Both the position numbers and the translations under genes were made by a program. This document shows, in pieces, positions 17,018-26,415 of a stretch of DNA of 55,514 nucleotides (position 1 is the first letter of the stretch; each line of letters begins with the position of its first letter). The stretch comes from Haloferax prahovense DSM 18310 (lineage in GTDB: Archaea; Halobacteriota; Halobacteria; Halobacteriales; Haloferacaceae), in the NCBI RefSeq assembly GCF_000336815.1, contig NZ_AOLG01000047.1, positions 331,622 through 387,135 of the forward strand, read 5' to 3'. The notes beneath the pieces were generated by a model that made no database searches, had not been told where the DNA came from, and saw nothing but the letters and a program-made list of their open reading frames with translations.

Positions 17018-18564
17018 AGCGGGATATTGCCGTGTTTCTTGTCGGGTTGGGACTTGCGCTTGGAGTTCAGCATCCGGAGGTCCGAGATGAGGCGCTCGCG
17101 GGTCTCGCCGGGTTCGATGACGTCGTCGATGAAGCCGCGGTCCGCAGCGGTGTAGGGGTTGGCGAACTCCTCGCGGTACTCCTCGATGAGTTCGTCGCGG
17201 CGGGCGTCGGGGTCGTCCGCGGCGTCGAGTTCGTCGCGGTAGAGGATGTTGACCGCGCCCTGCGGGCCCATCACGGCGATTTCGGCGGTCGGCCACGCGT
17301 AGTTCACGTCCGCGCCGAGGTGCTTCGAGGCCATCACGTCGTACGCGCCGCCGTAGGCCTTGCGCGTGATGACGGTCATGAGCGGCACCGTCGCCTCGGA
17401 GTAGGCGTACAGGAGCTTCGCGCCGTGGCGGATGATGCCGTTGTGCTCTTGGTCCGTGCCGGGCAGGAAGCCGGGCACGTCCACGAAGGTGAGGATGGGA
17501 ATGTTGAACGAGTCGCAAAAGCGGATGAAGCGCGCGCCCTTCTCGGAGGCCTCGATGTCGAGGGTGCCGGCGTTCACGCGGGGCTGGTTGGCGACGATGC
17601 CGACCGAGCGGCCGTCGAGGCGGCCGAAGCCGACGACGATGTTCTTGGCGAAGTCCTCCTGGACGCCGAAGAACGAGCCCTCGTCGAGGACGCCGTCGAG
17701 CACGTCGTGGATGTCGTAGGGCTTGCGGGGCTGGTCGGGGACGACCTCGGCGAGGTCGTCGTCGACGCGTTCGGGGTCGTCCCACGGCTCGACGCGCGGG
17801 GGGTCTTCGACGTTGTTCTGCGGGAGGTACGAAAGCAGGTGGCGGATGTCGTCGAGCGCCTGCTCTTCGGTGTCGGTGGCGAAGTGGGCGACCCCGCTTG
17901 TCGAGGTGTGCGTCGTCGCGCCGCCGAGTTCGTCGAAGGTGACCTCCTCGCCCGTGACCGTCTTGATGACGTCCGGGCCGGTGATGAACATGTGGCTCGT
18001 GTCGCGGACCATGAACGTGAAGTCCGTCAGCGCGGGGGAGTACACCGCGCCACCCGCGCAGGGGCCCATGATGGCCGAAATCTGCGGGATAACGCCGGAC
18101 GCCTCGGTGTTGCGGCGGAAGATTTCGCCGAAGCCGCCGAGCGACTGAACGCCCTCCTGAATCCGCGCGCCGGCGGAGTCGTTGAGACCGACGACGGGTG
18201 CGCCGACCTCCATCGCCTTGTCCATCACCTTACAGACCTTCTCGGCGAACACCTCGCCGAGCGAGCCGCCGAAGACGGTGAAGTCGTGGGCGAAGACGAA
18301 GACGGTCCGGCCGTCGACCTCGCCGTAGCCGGTGATGACGCCGTCGCCGGGCAGTTTCGTCTCCTCCATCCCGAACTTGTGGTTGCGGTGGGTCCGGAAC
18401 TGGTCGAACTCGCGGAAGGTGCCGTCGTCGAGGAAGTAGTCGATGCGCTCGCGGGCGGTCATCTTGCCCTTGTCGTGCTGGGAGGCGATTCGGTCCTCGC
18501 CGCCGCCCTTCAGGGCTTCCTCGCGCTTCTCGCGGAGTTCGTCGATCCGGTCTTCCATCGTCAT
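17014..18564 (-). CDS. pccB: acyl-CoA (propionyl/acetyl) carboxylase, carboxyltransferase subunit
   Basis: Transfers the carboxyl group from biotin on PccA to acyl-CoA, giving methylmalonyl-CoA (or malonyl-CoA). The 516-residue protein is full length, with two crotonase-like halves. Visible motifs are [21 protein letters not shown] near residue 30, [20 protein letters not shown] near 126, [16 protein letters not shown] near 166, and in the second half [35 protein letters not shown] and [16 protein letters not shown] 18564 is used; ATG 18558 is the alternative. The upstream region has a strong palindrome (18641-18658). It is the first gene of the pccB-pccX pair. Confidence 0.95.
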   Translation of the reverse strand: MTMEDRIDELREKREEALKGGGEDRIASQHDKGKMTARERIDYFLDDGTFREFDQFRTHRNHKFGMEETKLPGDGVITGYGEVDGRTVFVFAHDFTVFGGSLGEVFAEKVCKVMDKAMEVGAPVVGLNDSAGARIQEGVQSLGGFGEIFRRNTEASGVIPQISAIMGPCAGGAVYSPALTDFTFMVRDTSHMFITGPDVIKTVTGEEVTFDELGGATTHTSTSGVAHFATDTEEQALDDIRHLLSYLPQNNVEDPPRVEPWDDPERVDDDLAEVVPDQPRKPYDIHDVLDGVLDEGSFFGVQEDFAKNIVVGFGRLDGRSVGIVANQPRVNAGTLDIEASEKGARFIRFCDSFNIPILTFVDVPGFLPGTDQEHNGIIRHGAKLLYAYSEATVPLMTVITRKAYGGAYDVMASKHLGADVNYAWPTAEIAVMGPQGAVNILYRDELDAADDPDARRDELIEEYREEFANPYTAADRGFIDDVIEPGETRERLISDLRMLNSKRKSQPDKKHGNIPL

Positions 18565-18640
18565 GCCAGACCACCTTCGCTCATTGGAGCAACGGTCCGC
18601 AGTCCTCGGTCAAAGGAGTTCCGCAATCCGGCAACCCTTA

Positions 18641-18658
18641 CTTCGACAGTTGTCGAAG
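18641..18658. promoter_or_regulatory. 18-bp palindrome upstream of pccB
   Basis: CTTCGACA (18641-18648), two-base centre GT, TGTCGAAG (18651-18658) is an exact 8-bp inverted repeat. It lies about 77-94 bases before the pccB start, in the region where its promoter must be, and is the kind of site bound by a dimeric helix-turn-helix regulator. The next gene on that side ends at 18791, so pccB is the only plausible target. Confidence 0.5.
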
Positions 18659-18790
18659 AATAGGTGGAACAATCATCATGGTTAGCGACGCGAACGCGAA
18701 GTACTCCCCGCGGTCGGGTCGGTCGAAAACGGAGCAAACAGAGCAGTCGGAGTCGAGTCAGCGCGCCGAACGCGGCGGGGAGAGCCCCAC

Positions 18791-20209
18791 TCAGACGACT
18801 GAGTTGGGCTGTCGCAGGCCCAAGAAGGCGGCGGCGGACGCGACGACGGCGACGCCGACGGTCGGCCAGAAGCCGATGGTCGTGTCCACGCCGAAGTGCG
18901 TGAGGAGCGTGAAGACGAGGAACAGCGGGAGGACGACGCCGACGGCGAAGAGCCACGGCGTGCCGAGAGGCTTCGAGAACTCGCCCGCGCCGGCGGAGAA
19001 CTCCTCGAGCGCCTCGCGGCCCATGACCCAGCCGACGAACAGGAGGAACGCGGCGAGGCCGGCGGTCAGGAGGACGTTCACGAGCGGTCCGGCGACGAAG
19101 CCGAAGATGCCCGGATTGAACGCGCAGACGGTGCCGGTGACGGCGACGAGCGCGGTCATCCCGGTGACGGCGCGCCTTCGCGAGACGCCGTACTCGTCGA
19201 CGAGGAACGCGACGGGGATCTCGAGCATGCTGATGGAACTCGATAGCGCCGCGAGCGTCACGACGGCGAAGAACGCGGTGGCGATGAGCGTCCCCGCGGG
19301 GAGCTGCGAGAACGCCCCCGCGAGGCCGACGAACAGTGCGCCCGGTCCGGTCCCGGTCTCGGTCGGGTTGACGCCCTGCGAGAACAGGAGCGGGAAGACG
19401 ACGAGACCCGTGATGACGCCGACGCTCGTGTTGAGGACGGCGATGGCGCTGCCGTCGAAGGGAAGCGAGCGGTCCTCGTCGAGATACGAGGAGTACGTTA
19501 TCATCGTGCCCGCGCCGAGCGAGAGCGTAAACAGCGCCTGTCCGGCGGCGGGGCCGAGGATGGCGAAGAAGTTCTCGGTGATGACCGAGGGGTCGAAGCG
19601 GAGGAAGAAGGCGTAACCGGCGGCCGCGTTAGGCTGGGTCGCGGCCCAGGCGGCGAGACCGGCGAGCAGGACGAGCACGGCGGGCATCATGATTTTCGTG
19701 CCGAGTTCGATGCCCTTGCGGACGCCCGCGAAGACGATGAGCGCGGTCAGTCCGAGAAACAGGAGGTGATAGAGCGCCGCGTCGACGCCGGCGGAGACGC
19801 CGCCGAAGTACTGGCCCGGATTCGTGAAGTACGCGGGGCTGCCGCCGACGACCGCGGCCCCGCTTTCGAGGAGATACCGGATAATCCACCCGCCGACGAC
19901 GCTGTAGAACGAGAGCAGCGAGATGCCGGTGACGACCGAGAACGCACCGACGACGCCCCACGTTTTCGACCCCGAGAGGTCCCGGAGCGCGCCGACCGGC
20001 GACTTCTTCGCCCGGCGACCGATGACGAACTCGCCGAGCAGACCGGGGACGCCGACGAGGAGGACGATGCCGAGATACACGACGAGGAACGCGCTGCCGC
20101 CGTTTTCGGCGGTCTGCCACGGGAATCGCCAGATGTTCCCGAGGCCGACCGCGCTGCCGACGGCCGCGAGGATGAACCCGAGCCGTGTTGCCCATGTTTC
20201 TCGTGTCAT
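18791..20209 (-). CDS. sodium-dependent NSS-family symporter, copy 1
   Basis: The 472-residue membrane protein belongs to the neurotransmitter:sodium symporter family. The start TRETWATRLGFILAAVGSAVGLGNIWRFPW contains the unwound first helix and sodium-site residues. About 11-12 further hydrophobic segments follow, including the helix-6 region SLGAGTMITYSSYL and the helix-8 region ALSSSISMLEIPVAFLVDEYG. Prokaryotic relatives import amino acids with sodium. ATG 20209 is chosen over the upstream codon at 20230 because MTRETWATR is the family start. It forms a tandem pair with the next symporter, which shares the same opening motif. Confidence 0.9.
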   Translation of the reverse strand: MTRETWATRLGFILAAVGSAVGLGNIWRFPWQTAENGGSAFLVVYLGIVLLVGVPGLLGEFVIGRRAKKSPVGALRDLSGSKTWGVVGAFSVVTGISLLSFYSVVGGWIIRYLLESGAAVVGGSPAYFTNPGQYFGGVSAGVDAALYHLLFLGLTALIVFAGVRKGIELGTKIMMPAVLVLLAGLAAWAATQPNAAAGYAFFLRFDPSVITENFFAILGPAAGQALFTLSLGAGTMITYSSYLDEDRSLPFDGSAIAVLNTSVGVITGLVVFPLLFSQGVNPTETGTGPGALFVGLAGAFSQLPAGTLIATAFFAVVTLAALSSSISMLEIPVAFLVDEYGVSRRRAVTGMTALVAVTGTVCAFNPGIFGFVAGPLVNVLLTAGLAAFLLFVGWVMGREALEEFSAGAGEFSKPLGTPWLFAVGVVLPLFLVFTLLTHFGVDTTIGFWPTVGVAVVASAAAFLGLRQPNSVV

Positions 20210-20381
20210 TGACACCCATTGCCAGTCCACCGGTAAAAGGACTTTCGAACCAACGATACGTCATCGGAGAAATTTAACGGTTTTGAGTAGTCTACGCGTG
20301 AAAATCGCCGTCGAATAGTCGAGAAAAACGCACCGCTACCGACGATTCCTAGGCGCGATGAAAGCGGGACCGGTCGCCGCC

Positions 20382-21719
20382 TCAGAGGGGCGGAACGATG
20401 GCCGGGCTCTCGCCGAGGAACAGCGTCTGGAGCCCGAGGGCGAGCGTCGCCACGACGGCGACGATAACGAGCGTGCGGACCAGCCAGAGCCACGTCAGGC
20501 CGACGCCGTCACCGAGTCCGCTGCCCTTCATTAGCTCGTCGATGGCGGGCGCGCCGTAGACCCACGCCGCGAAGACGAGGATGCCGAGGACCGAAAGCGG
20601 GAGCAGCAGTTTGTAGGCGAGCGTGTCGAACCAGCCGAGCCACGCGGTGTCGATGGCCGACGGGACGCCGAGCAGGAAGATGGCGCCGCCGAGGCCGACG
20701 GCCATCTGCGGACGGGAGACGTCGTAGTTGTCGATGGCCCACGAGACGACGACTTCGAGGAGGCTAATCGCAGACGAGAGCGCCGCGATGAGCACGACCA
20801 CGAAGAAGACGAGGCCGATTATCTGGCCGCCGGGGATGTCGCCGAACGCGCCGGCGACGCTGATGAACACCGCGCCCGCGCCGCTCGTGTTGGGGTCGAT
20901 TCCCTGAGCGAACAGGAGCGGGAGGACGACAAGACCGGCGAGGATGCCGACGAAACTGTTCAGGAAGACGATGGTGATACCGTCGCCGAACAGGCTCTGG
21001 TCGCCGTCGATGTAGGAGGCGTAGGTTATCATCGCGCCCATGCCGAGCGACAGCGAGAAGAACGCCTGCCCGACCGCGAAGGGGACGATGTCGGCGAAGT
21101 TCTCTGCGAGCGCGTTGAAGTCGGGCGAGAGGAAGTACGCGTAGCCCGCGGACGCGCCGGGGAGCGTGAAGGCAAAGGCCGCGAGCACGCCGAGGATGAC
21201 GACGATGCTCGGAACCATCAGTTTCGTCGCCTTCTCGATGCCGTCTTCGATGCCGGCGGCGACGATGCCGACGACGAGCGCCATGAACACGGCGTGGAGC
21301 GCGAGCGCGTCCATCCCGGCGGACACCTGGCCGAAGTACTCGGCCGGGGCGGCGAAGTACGCGCCGGTCAGGCTGCCGCCGATGTACCGGAGGACCCAGC
21401 CGCCGACGACGCTGTAGTACGACAGAATCCAGAAGCCGGTGAACAGGCCGATAGCGCCGACGACGCGCCACTCCTTGTAGCCGAGCTTTTCGAAGGCGTT
21501 GATCGTGTTCAGGTTGGTCTTGCGTCCGATGACGAACTCGGCGAGGATGGCCGGGAGGCCGATGCCGAGCGCCGCGATGATGTAGACGATCAGGAAGGAG
21601 GCACCGCCGAACTGAGCGGTCTTGAACGGGAACTGCCAGATGTTCCCGAGGCCGACCGCGCTGCCGACGGCCGCGAGGATGAACCCTGCCCTGGTTGCCC
21701 ACGTTTCACGTTCGGTCAT
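20382..21719 (-). CDS. sodium-dependent NSS-family symporter, copy 2
   Basis: The 445-residue paralogue of the neighbouring symporter opens with TERETWATRAGFILAAVGSAVGLGNIWQFPF; the sodium-site segment is conserved and W-R is changed to W-Q. Later helices include SLGMGAMITYASYIDGDQSLF and AALSSAISLLEVVVSWAIDNYDVSRPQ. ATG 21719 is preferred over the GTG at 21728. A TATA-like TTTATCAC (minus strand, about 21750-21757) would give a very short leader. The gene has its own upstream region of about 250 bases. Substrate unknown; an amino acid is most likely. Confidence 0.9.
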   Translation of the reverse strand: MTERETWATRAGFILAAVGSAVGLGNIWQFPFKTAQFGGASFLIVYIIAALGIGLPAILAEFVIGRKTNLNTINAFEKLGYKEWRVVGAIGLFTGFWILSYYSVVGGWVLRYIGGSLTGAYFAAPAEYFGQVSAGMDALALHAVFMALVVGIVAAGIEDGIEKATKLMVPSIVVILGVLAAFAFTLPGASAGYAYFLSPDFNALAENFADIVPFAVGQAFFSLSLGMGAMITYASYIDGDQSLFGDGITIVFLNSFVGILAGLVVLPLLFAQGIDPNTSGAGAVFISVAGAFGDIPGGQIIGLVFFVVVLIAALSSAISLLEVVVSWAIDNYDVSRPQMAVGLGGAIFLLGVPSAIDTAWLGWFDTLAYKLLLPLSVLGILVFAAWVYGAPAIDELMKGSGLGDGVGLTWLWLVRTLVIVAVVATLALGLQTLFLGESPAIVPPL

Positions 21720-21970
21720 GTCTATCACCCTGTTGCCGATGTGGGTGTGATAAATGACGCGGTATGCCGTCGCATATCGGAGCGAAAATCAACATAATTC
21801 TCCAACCAACTATAGTATGTGGCACGTTCGTCCGAATTTAGACCTCGATTAGCCTCATTTTTCTAACGAGTGTCGTGTTCGTGAATCCCTTGCGCACCGC
21901 GTAAAAATTCGTGCGCACCACAACGAATGTTATGTCTCCTCGTGGCGAATGGTGCCACGAAATAGGGCAA

Positions 21971-22678
21971 TCAGGCCTCGCCGTACACCGGGACGGCCGC
22001 GCCGCTCGTCACGGGGGTCGCGTCCGAACAGAGCGCGAGGACGGTCCGGGCGATTTCCTCGGGTTTCACCCACTTCTCGAAGTCGGCGTCGGCCATCATC
22101 TCGCGGTTCATCGGCGTGTCGATGACGCTCGGCATGACTGCGTTCGCGCGCACGACGCCGCGGTTCTCCTCGGCGATGGTCTCCGTGAGTAGACGGACGC
22201 CCGCCTTCGACGCCCGGTAGACGCCGTCGCCCTCGCCACCCTCCAGCGACGAGCGAGCCGAGACGCTCACGACGGACCCCTCGGTCTCCCGGAGGTGCGG
22301 AATCACGTGTTTCGACGCGAGGAACATCGTCTTGAGGTTTACGTCGAACAGGAAGTCGAACGTGTCCGCCTCCGTCTCGTCGATTGGCGTCCCGCCCCGC
22401 CACGTCCCGGCGATGTTGGCGAGGTGGTCGAGGCGGCCGAAGTCGGAGGCGACCTCGCCGACGACGCGCGCCACGTCGTCCTCGTCGGTGAAATCACCCT
22501 CGTAGAATCGGACACCCTCGGACTCGAAAAAGCCGTCCTCGTCGTCGGGTTCGACCACGTCCGCGGCCGCGACCGACGCGCCCGCCTCGTGGAACGCGCG
22601 AGCGATTGCGCCGCCGAGCGCGCCGCTCGCGCCGGTCACGAGAGCCACGGTTCCGTCGAAATCGAATGTCACGTCCAT
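21971..22678 (-). CDS. short-chain dehydrogenase/reductase (SDR)
   Basis: The 235-residue classical SDR has the cofactor loop TGASGALGGAIA at about residues 13-24, the NIAGT motif near 86, the catalytic serine region VVSVSARSS, and YRASK (catalytic Tyr and Lys). ADVVEPDD after the second strand puts an acidic residue at the cofactor-specificity position, which favours NAD(H). ATG 22678 starts right before the Rossmann strand; the longer frame adds a basic, Cys-containing extension that is unlikely. Substrate unknown. It ends near a 7-bp inverted repeat (TCGTGGC 21940-21946 / GCCACGA 21954-21960) that may mark its 3' end. Confidence 0.88.
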   Translation of the reverse strand: MDVTFDFDGTVALVTGASGALGGAIARAFHEAGASVAAADVVEPDDEDGFFESEGVRFYEGDFTDEDDVARVVGEVASDFGRLDHLANIAGTWRGGTPIDETEADTFDFLFDVNLKTMFLASKHVIPHLRETEGSVVSVSARSSLEGGEGDGVYRASKAGVRLLTETIAEENRGVVRANAVMPSVIDTPMNREMMADADFEKWVKPEEIARTVLALCSDATPVTSGAAVPVYGEA

Positions 22679-22768
22679 GCGCGTGCAATAGGTGCGCACG
22701 GGACATAATTCGGTCGCGGCTGTGTGCTCACCGGCGACCGGCCGCGTCCTCACCCCTCCGCGTCGCCC

Positions 22769-23734
22769 TCAGGGCGTGATGACCAGTTTGCCGAGGAAAC
22801 TGTCTTCCATGACGGCGCGGTGGGCCTCGGCGGCCTCGTCGAGGTCGTAGGTCCGCGCTACGTCGATTTCGAACTCGCCCGCGCCCATCTGGCCGGCGAG
22901 TTCGCGCAGGGGAGCCGACAGGTCGGGCGTGTTGAACATGCTCATCATCGTGAGCGAGAGGTCCTTGCCGCGGGCCGACGACGACAGGTCGAAGCCGACT
23001 TCCGGGTCGTTCTCGCCGATGCCGACGACGCGACCGCCGTGGGCGGCCACGTCGGCGTCGAACTGGAGGTAGTCGTCGAGCCGGTGGTCGAGCGTCAGGT
23101 CCACGCCGTCGCCCGTCGCCGCGTCAACGACGGCGTCGGCGAGGTCGTCGCGGGCGTAGTCGAGAACCACGTCCGCGCCGAGTTCGGCCACGCGGCCGTG
23201 GTAGTCGGGCGCGGCGGTGGCGACGACGCGAGCGCCGGACGCGGCGGCGAGCTGGACCGCAGCGTGACCGACGCCGCCGGACCCACCGTGAATCAGGACC
23301 GTGTCGCCGAGTTGCATCCCGCCGTGGTCGACGAGGGCGCGCCACGCCGTGACGCCGGCGACGCCCGCGCCACCGGCCGCGACGAGGTCCACGTCGTCCG
23401 AGAGGACCGCGAGCCGGTCGGTTGGGACGGCCGCGAACTCGGCGTAGCCGCCGTAGTGGTCCTTGCCGATGCCGGTGCCGACGACGTGGTCGCCCTCGGC
23501 GAAGCCGGTGACGTCGGCCCCGACCGCCGCGACCGTTCCGGCCACGTCGACGCCGGGAATCATCGGCATCGCGAAGGGCTGGTACGAGCCCTCGCGGAAG
23601 TACGTGTCGACGGGGTTGACGCCCGCGGCCGCGACTTCGACGAGGACCTCGTCCGCCGCCGGGTCGGGGGTGTCGATGTCGTCTACCTGAAGCACGTCGC
23701 GTCCGCCGTGGTCGTGGAATCTGACAGCGCGCAT
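22769..23734 (-). CDS. NADPH:quinone oxidoreductase / zinc-independent MDR
   Basis: The 321-residue medium-chain reductase of the QOR branch has an N-terminal GroES-like domain (MRAVRFHDHGGRDVLQVDDI; AAAGVNPVDTYFREG; MIPGVDVAGTVAAVG) and the nucleotide-binding loop HGGSGGVGHAAVQLAAASGARV at about residues 146-167. The structural and catalytic zinc cysteines of alcohol dehydrogenases are absent, as in quinone reductases. ATG 23734 begins the first strand; the longer open frame upstream is the divergent promoter region shared with sucC. Likely reduces quinones or enones with NADPH. Confidence 0.88.
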   Translation of the reverse strand: MRAVRFHDHGGRDVLQVDDIDTPDPAADEVLVEVAAAGVNPVDTYFREGSYQPFAMPMIPGVDVAGTVAAVGADVTGFAEGDHVVGTGIGKDHYGGYAEFAAVPTDRLAVLSDDVDLVAAGGAGVAGVTAWRALVDHGGMQLGDTVLIHGGSGGVGHAAVQLAAASGARVVATAAPDYHGRVAELGADVVLDYARDDLADAVVDAATGDGVDLTLDHRLDDYLQFDADVAAHGGRVVGIGENDPEVGFDLSSSARGKDLSLTMMSMFNTPDLSAPLRELAGQMGAGEFEIDVARTYDLDEAAEAHRAVMEDSFLGKLVITP

Positions 23735-23883
23735 GCCGAACGATGGGGTCGGACGGGTGATAAATTCGGACGACTCGGAGCGAATCGCAGCGGTTCGATT
23801 GGCGGCCGCACCGACCGTTATCTCGGCGGCGAGTAAACGCCCTGCGGCAATTCTCTCGGTCGTGCCTGAACGGAGATGAATGG

Positions 23884-23892
23884 GATTTAAGC
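23884..23892 (+). promoter_or_regulatory. TATA box of sucCD
   Basis: GATTTAAGC centred at 23888 lies 26 nt before the ATG at 23914. That predicts a leaderless sucCD transcript and favours ATG 23914 over the in-frame ATG at 23920. Confidence 0.55.
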
Positions 23893-23913
23893 GCGTGCCT
23901 TTCCCTCCCACGC

Positions 23914-25065
23914 ATGGTAATGAAGCTTCACGAATACCAGGCGAAGGATATCTTCGCAGAGGCTGGGATTCCGGTGCCAGAGTCCCGTCTCGCGTCGTCG
24001 GTAGAGGAGGTCATGGAGGCGGTCGAGGAGATCGGATACCCCGCCGCCATCAAGGCGCAGGTACACGTCGGTGGGCGTGGCAAGGCCGGTGGCATCAAAA
24101 TCGCCATGGACGAAGACGAAGCTCGACAGGCCGCAGAGGACATCCTCGGGATGGACCTCAAGGGCTACACGGTCGACCGGGTGCTCGTCGAGGCCGGCGT
24201 CGACTTCGAAAACGAACTGTACGTCGGTATCACGATGGACCGCAGCGAGGGCAAGCCCGTCGCGATGGTCTCGACGGAAGGCGGCGTCAACATCGAGGAA
24301 GTCGCGGAGGAGAACCCGGACGCAATCGCCCGCGAGCACATCGACCCCGCGTTCGGCCTGCACCCCTATCAGGCCCGCAAGGTCGTCTTCGAGGCGGGCA
24401 TCCCCCGTGACGTCGCATTCGACGTCGCCTCGTTCCTCACGACGCTGTACGACCTCTACGATTCGAACGACGCTTCGGACATCGAAATCAACCCCGTCAT
24501 GATTACGTCCGACCGCGACATCGTCGCCGCGGACGCCGTCATGAACATCGACGACGACGCCCTGTTCCGTCACGAGGACCTCGCGGCGATGGAAGAGGAC
24601 GCCTACGAGAACGACCTCGAAGCCAAGGCCGGCGAGTACGGCTTCGACTACGTCCGTCTCTCGGGTAACGTCGGCATCATCGGCAACGGCGCCGGTCTCG
24701 TCATGACGACGCTCGACCTCGTGGACTACTTCGGCGGCGAGCCCGCCAACTTCCTCGACATCGGCGGCGGCGCGAAGGCCGAGCGCGTGGCGAACGCGCT
24801 GGACATGGTCTTCTCCGACGAGAACGTCGACTCCGTCGTGTTCAACATCTTCGGCGGCATCACCCGCGGCGACGAGGTCGCCAAGGGTATCAACGAGGCC
24901 CTGGAGAGCTTCGACAAGATTCCCAAGCCGGTCGTCGTCCGCCTCGCGGGCACGAACGCCGAGGAGGGCATGGAGATTCTGAACACGGACCTCGTACAGG
25001 TCGAAGGGACGCTGGAGGACGCTGTCCAGCGTGCCGTCAAGAACGCACAGGAGGTCTCCCAATGA
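23914..25065 (+). CDS. sucC: succinate--CoA ligase, beta subunit
   Basis: With SucD it interconverts succinyl-CoA and succinate with substrate-level nucleotide phosphorylation in the TCA cycle. The 383-residue protein has the ATP-grasp start [38 protein letters not shown] at about residues 44-61, the metal-site block DIEINPVMI near 190, and the C-terminal [19 protein letters not shown] and [20 protein letters not shown] 23914 gives MVMKLHEY; the second ATG at 23920 gives the family-typical MKLHEY. Overlaps sucD by four bases (ATGA), so the pair is translationally coupled. Confidence 0.96.
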   Translation: MVMKLHEYQAKDIFAEAGIPVPESRLASSVEEVMEAVEEIGYPAAIKAQVHVGGRGKAGGIKIAMDEDEARQAAEDILGMDLKGYTVDRVLVEAGVDFENELYVGITMDRSEGKPVAMVSTEGGVNIEEVAEENPDAIAREHIDPAFGLHPYQARKVVFEAGIPRDVAFDVASFLTTLYDLYDSNDASDIEINPVMITSDRDIVAADAVMNIDDDALFRHEDLAAMEEDAYENDLEAKAGEYGFDYVRLSGNVGIIGNGAGLVMTTLDLVDYFGGEPANFLDIGGGAKAERVANALDMVFSDENVDSVVFNIFGGITRGDEVAKGINEALESFDKIPKPVVVRLAGTNAEEGMEILNTDLVQVEGTLEDAVQRAVKNAQEVSQ

Positions 25066-25931
25066 GCATTTTCGTCGACGACGACACGCGAGTAGTTGTA
25101 CAGGGTATCACCGGTGGGGAAGGTAAGTTCCACACCCGGCAGATGGTGGAGTACGGCACGAACGTCGTCGCCGGGACCTCCCCCGGTAAGGGCGGTCAGG
25201 ACGTCGACGGCATCCCCGTCTACGACACCGTCGAAGAGGCAGTCGACGAGGAAGACGCCAACGCATCCGTCGTGTTCGTCCCGCCGGCGTTCGCCGGCGA
25301 CGCCATCTTCGAGGCGCTCGACACGGACCTCGACCTCGTCGTCGCCATCACCGAGGGCGTCCCGACGCAGGACATGGCCAAGGTCAACAAGCGCCTGTCG
25401 GAGACCGACACGCGCCTCATCGGTCCCAACTGCCCGGGTATCATCACGCCCGGCGAGGCCAAACTCGGCATCCTCCCCGGCAACATCTTCGAGGAGGGTA
25501 ACGTCGGTCTCGTCTCCCGCTCCGGCACGCTCACCTACCAGGTCGTCTCGAACCTGACCGAGCGTGGCATCGGCCAGACCACCGCCATCGGCATCGGCGG
25601 CGACCCCATCATCGGCACGTCGTTCGTCGACGCCCTCGAAGCGTTCGAGAACGACCCCGACACCCACGCCGTCGTCATGTGCGGCGAAATCGGCGGCGAG
25701 GACGAAGAGCAGGCCGCGAAGTACATCGCGGAGAACATGGACACGCCGGTCGCCGGCTTCATCGCGGGCCGCACGGCACCGCCGGGCAAGCGCATGGGTC
25801 ACGCCGGCGCTATCGTCTCCGGTTCGGGCACGGGCACCGCGGAGTCCAAGATTTCCGCCCTCAACGACGCGGGCGTCCCCGTCGGCGACACCCCCAACGA
25901 AGTCGCCGACCACATCGAAGACTTCCTCTAA
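25062..25931 (+). CDS. sucD: succinate--CoA ligase, alpha subunit
   Basis: The 289-residue partner of SucC binds CoA and carries the phosphohistidine. The CoA-binding start is [33 protein letters not shown]; further motifs are [20 protein letters not shown] and [12 protein letters not shown]. The active-site histidine lies in [12 protein letters not shown] (about His247). Length is typical. It is followed by a hairpin and T-tract at 25934-25973. Confidence 0.96.
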   Translation: MSIFVDDDTRVVVQGITGGEGKFHTRQMVEYGTNVVAGTSPGKGGQDVDGIPVYDTVEEAVDEEDANASVVFVPPAFAGDAIFEALDTDLDLVVAITEGVPTQDMAKVNKRLSETDTRLIGPNCPGIITPGEAKLGILPGNIFEEGNVGLVSRSGTLTYQVVSNLTERGIGQTTAIGIGGDPIIGTSFVDALEAFENDPDTHAVVMCGEIGGEDEEQAAKYIAENMDTPVAGFIAGRTAPPGKRMGHAGAIVSGSGTGTAESKISALNDAGVPVGDTPNEVADHIEDFL

Positions 25932-25933
25932 CC

Positions 25934-25973
25934 CCGCTCGAACGCGGTTTTTCGGTTCTCGTCGATTCTTTTT
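25934..25973 (+). terminator. terminator after sucCD
   Basis: CCGC at 25934-25937 pairs with GCGG at 25944-25947 and is followed at once by five T residues (25948-25952) and a second T-run at about 25969-25973, between convergent genes. T-tracts are the main archaeal intrinsic termination signal. Confidence 0.6.
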
Positions 25974-25979
25974 CGCGCC

Positions 25980-26273
25980 CTATCGCAACGTCGCGCCGCA
26001 CATTCCACAGCGTCCGCCGTCGGCCGCGTTCGGCACGCCGCACTCCCGGCAGACCGCCGTCCGCCGTCGCGATTTCTCCCGTGCGGACCGCAGGAACGCC
26101 GTCGGGTCGACCGCCGTCCCGGTCGGCCCGCCGCCCTCGTCGACCCTGTCGAGGACGCGCTCGACGAGGTCGTCCTCGCGCATGGCGTCGAGCAGTCTGA
26201 CGAACCCGACGAACAGGAGCGACGGCGCGACGATACAGAAGCCCGCCACGAGCAGGCGGAACTCGGTTTCCAT
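25980..26273 (-). CDS. membrane-anchored zinc-ribbon protein
   Basis: The 97-residue protein has an N-terminal transmembrane helix (about residues 7-28, VAGFCIVAPSLLFVGFVRLL), a polar linker, and a C-terminal zinc ribbon made of CRECG and CGMCG (about residues 75-92). The overall plan, one helix plus a zinc ribbon facing the cytosol, recurs in many haloarchaeal conserved hypotheticals. No function is known. It is divergent from the transducer gene with a 140-base shared regulatory region. Confidence 0.75.
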   Translation of the reverse strand: METEFRLLVAGFCIVAPSLLFVGFVRLLDAMREDDLVERVLDRVDEGGGPTGTAVDPTAFLRSAREKSRRRTAVCRECGVPNAADGGRCGMCGATLR

Positions 26274-26351
26274 GTGGTTTGCTAGCGCCCGACAGGCGTA
26301 TGGTTGACGCTCGTGTCGCCCGCGAGCACTCGCGCACGCCGTCTCCGTCGA

Positions 26352-26392
26352 CTAGATTATCTAGATTGATATTCAAGTGCGCGGATTTATGC
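26352..26392. promoter_or_regulatory. palindrome and TATA box of the transducer gene
   Basis: CTAGATTATCTAG at 26352-26364 is an exact 13-bp palindrome. It sits about 20 bases before a TATA-like GATTTATGC (26384-26392), which is itself 28 nt before the ATG at 26416. The position suggests an upstream activator or repressor site and a leaderless message. Confidence 0.5.
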
Positions 26393-26415
26393 ACCGCATT
26401 CCGGTCGGTACGGTA

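Noticed and set aside
18678..19616. Long plus-strand reading frame over the first NSS symporter
   Set aside because: Its translation is Ser/Thr/Arg-rich and is the antisense of a well-conserved membrane protein; long shadow frames are expected at this GC content.
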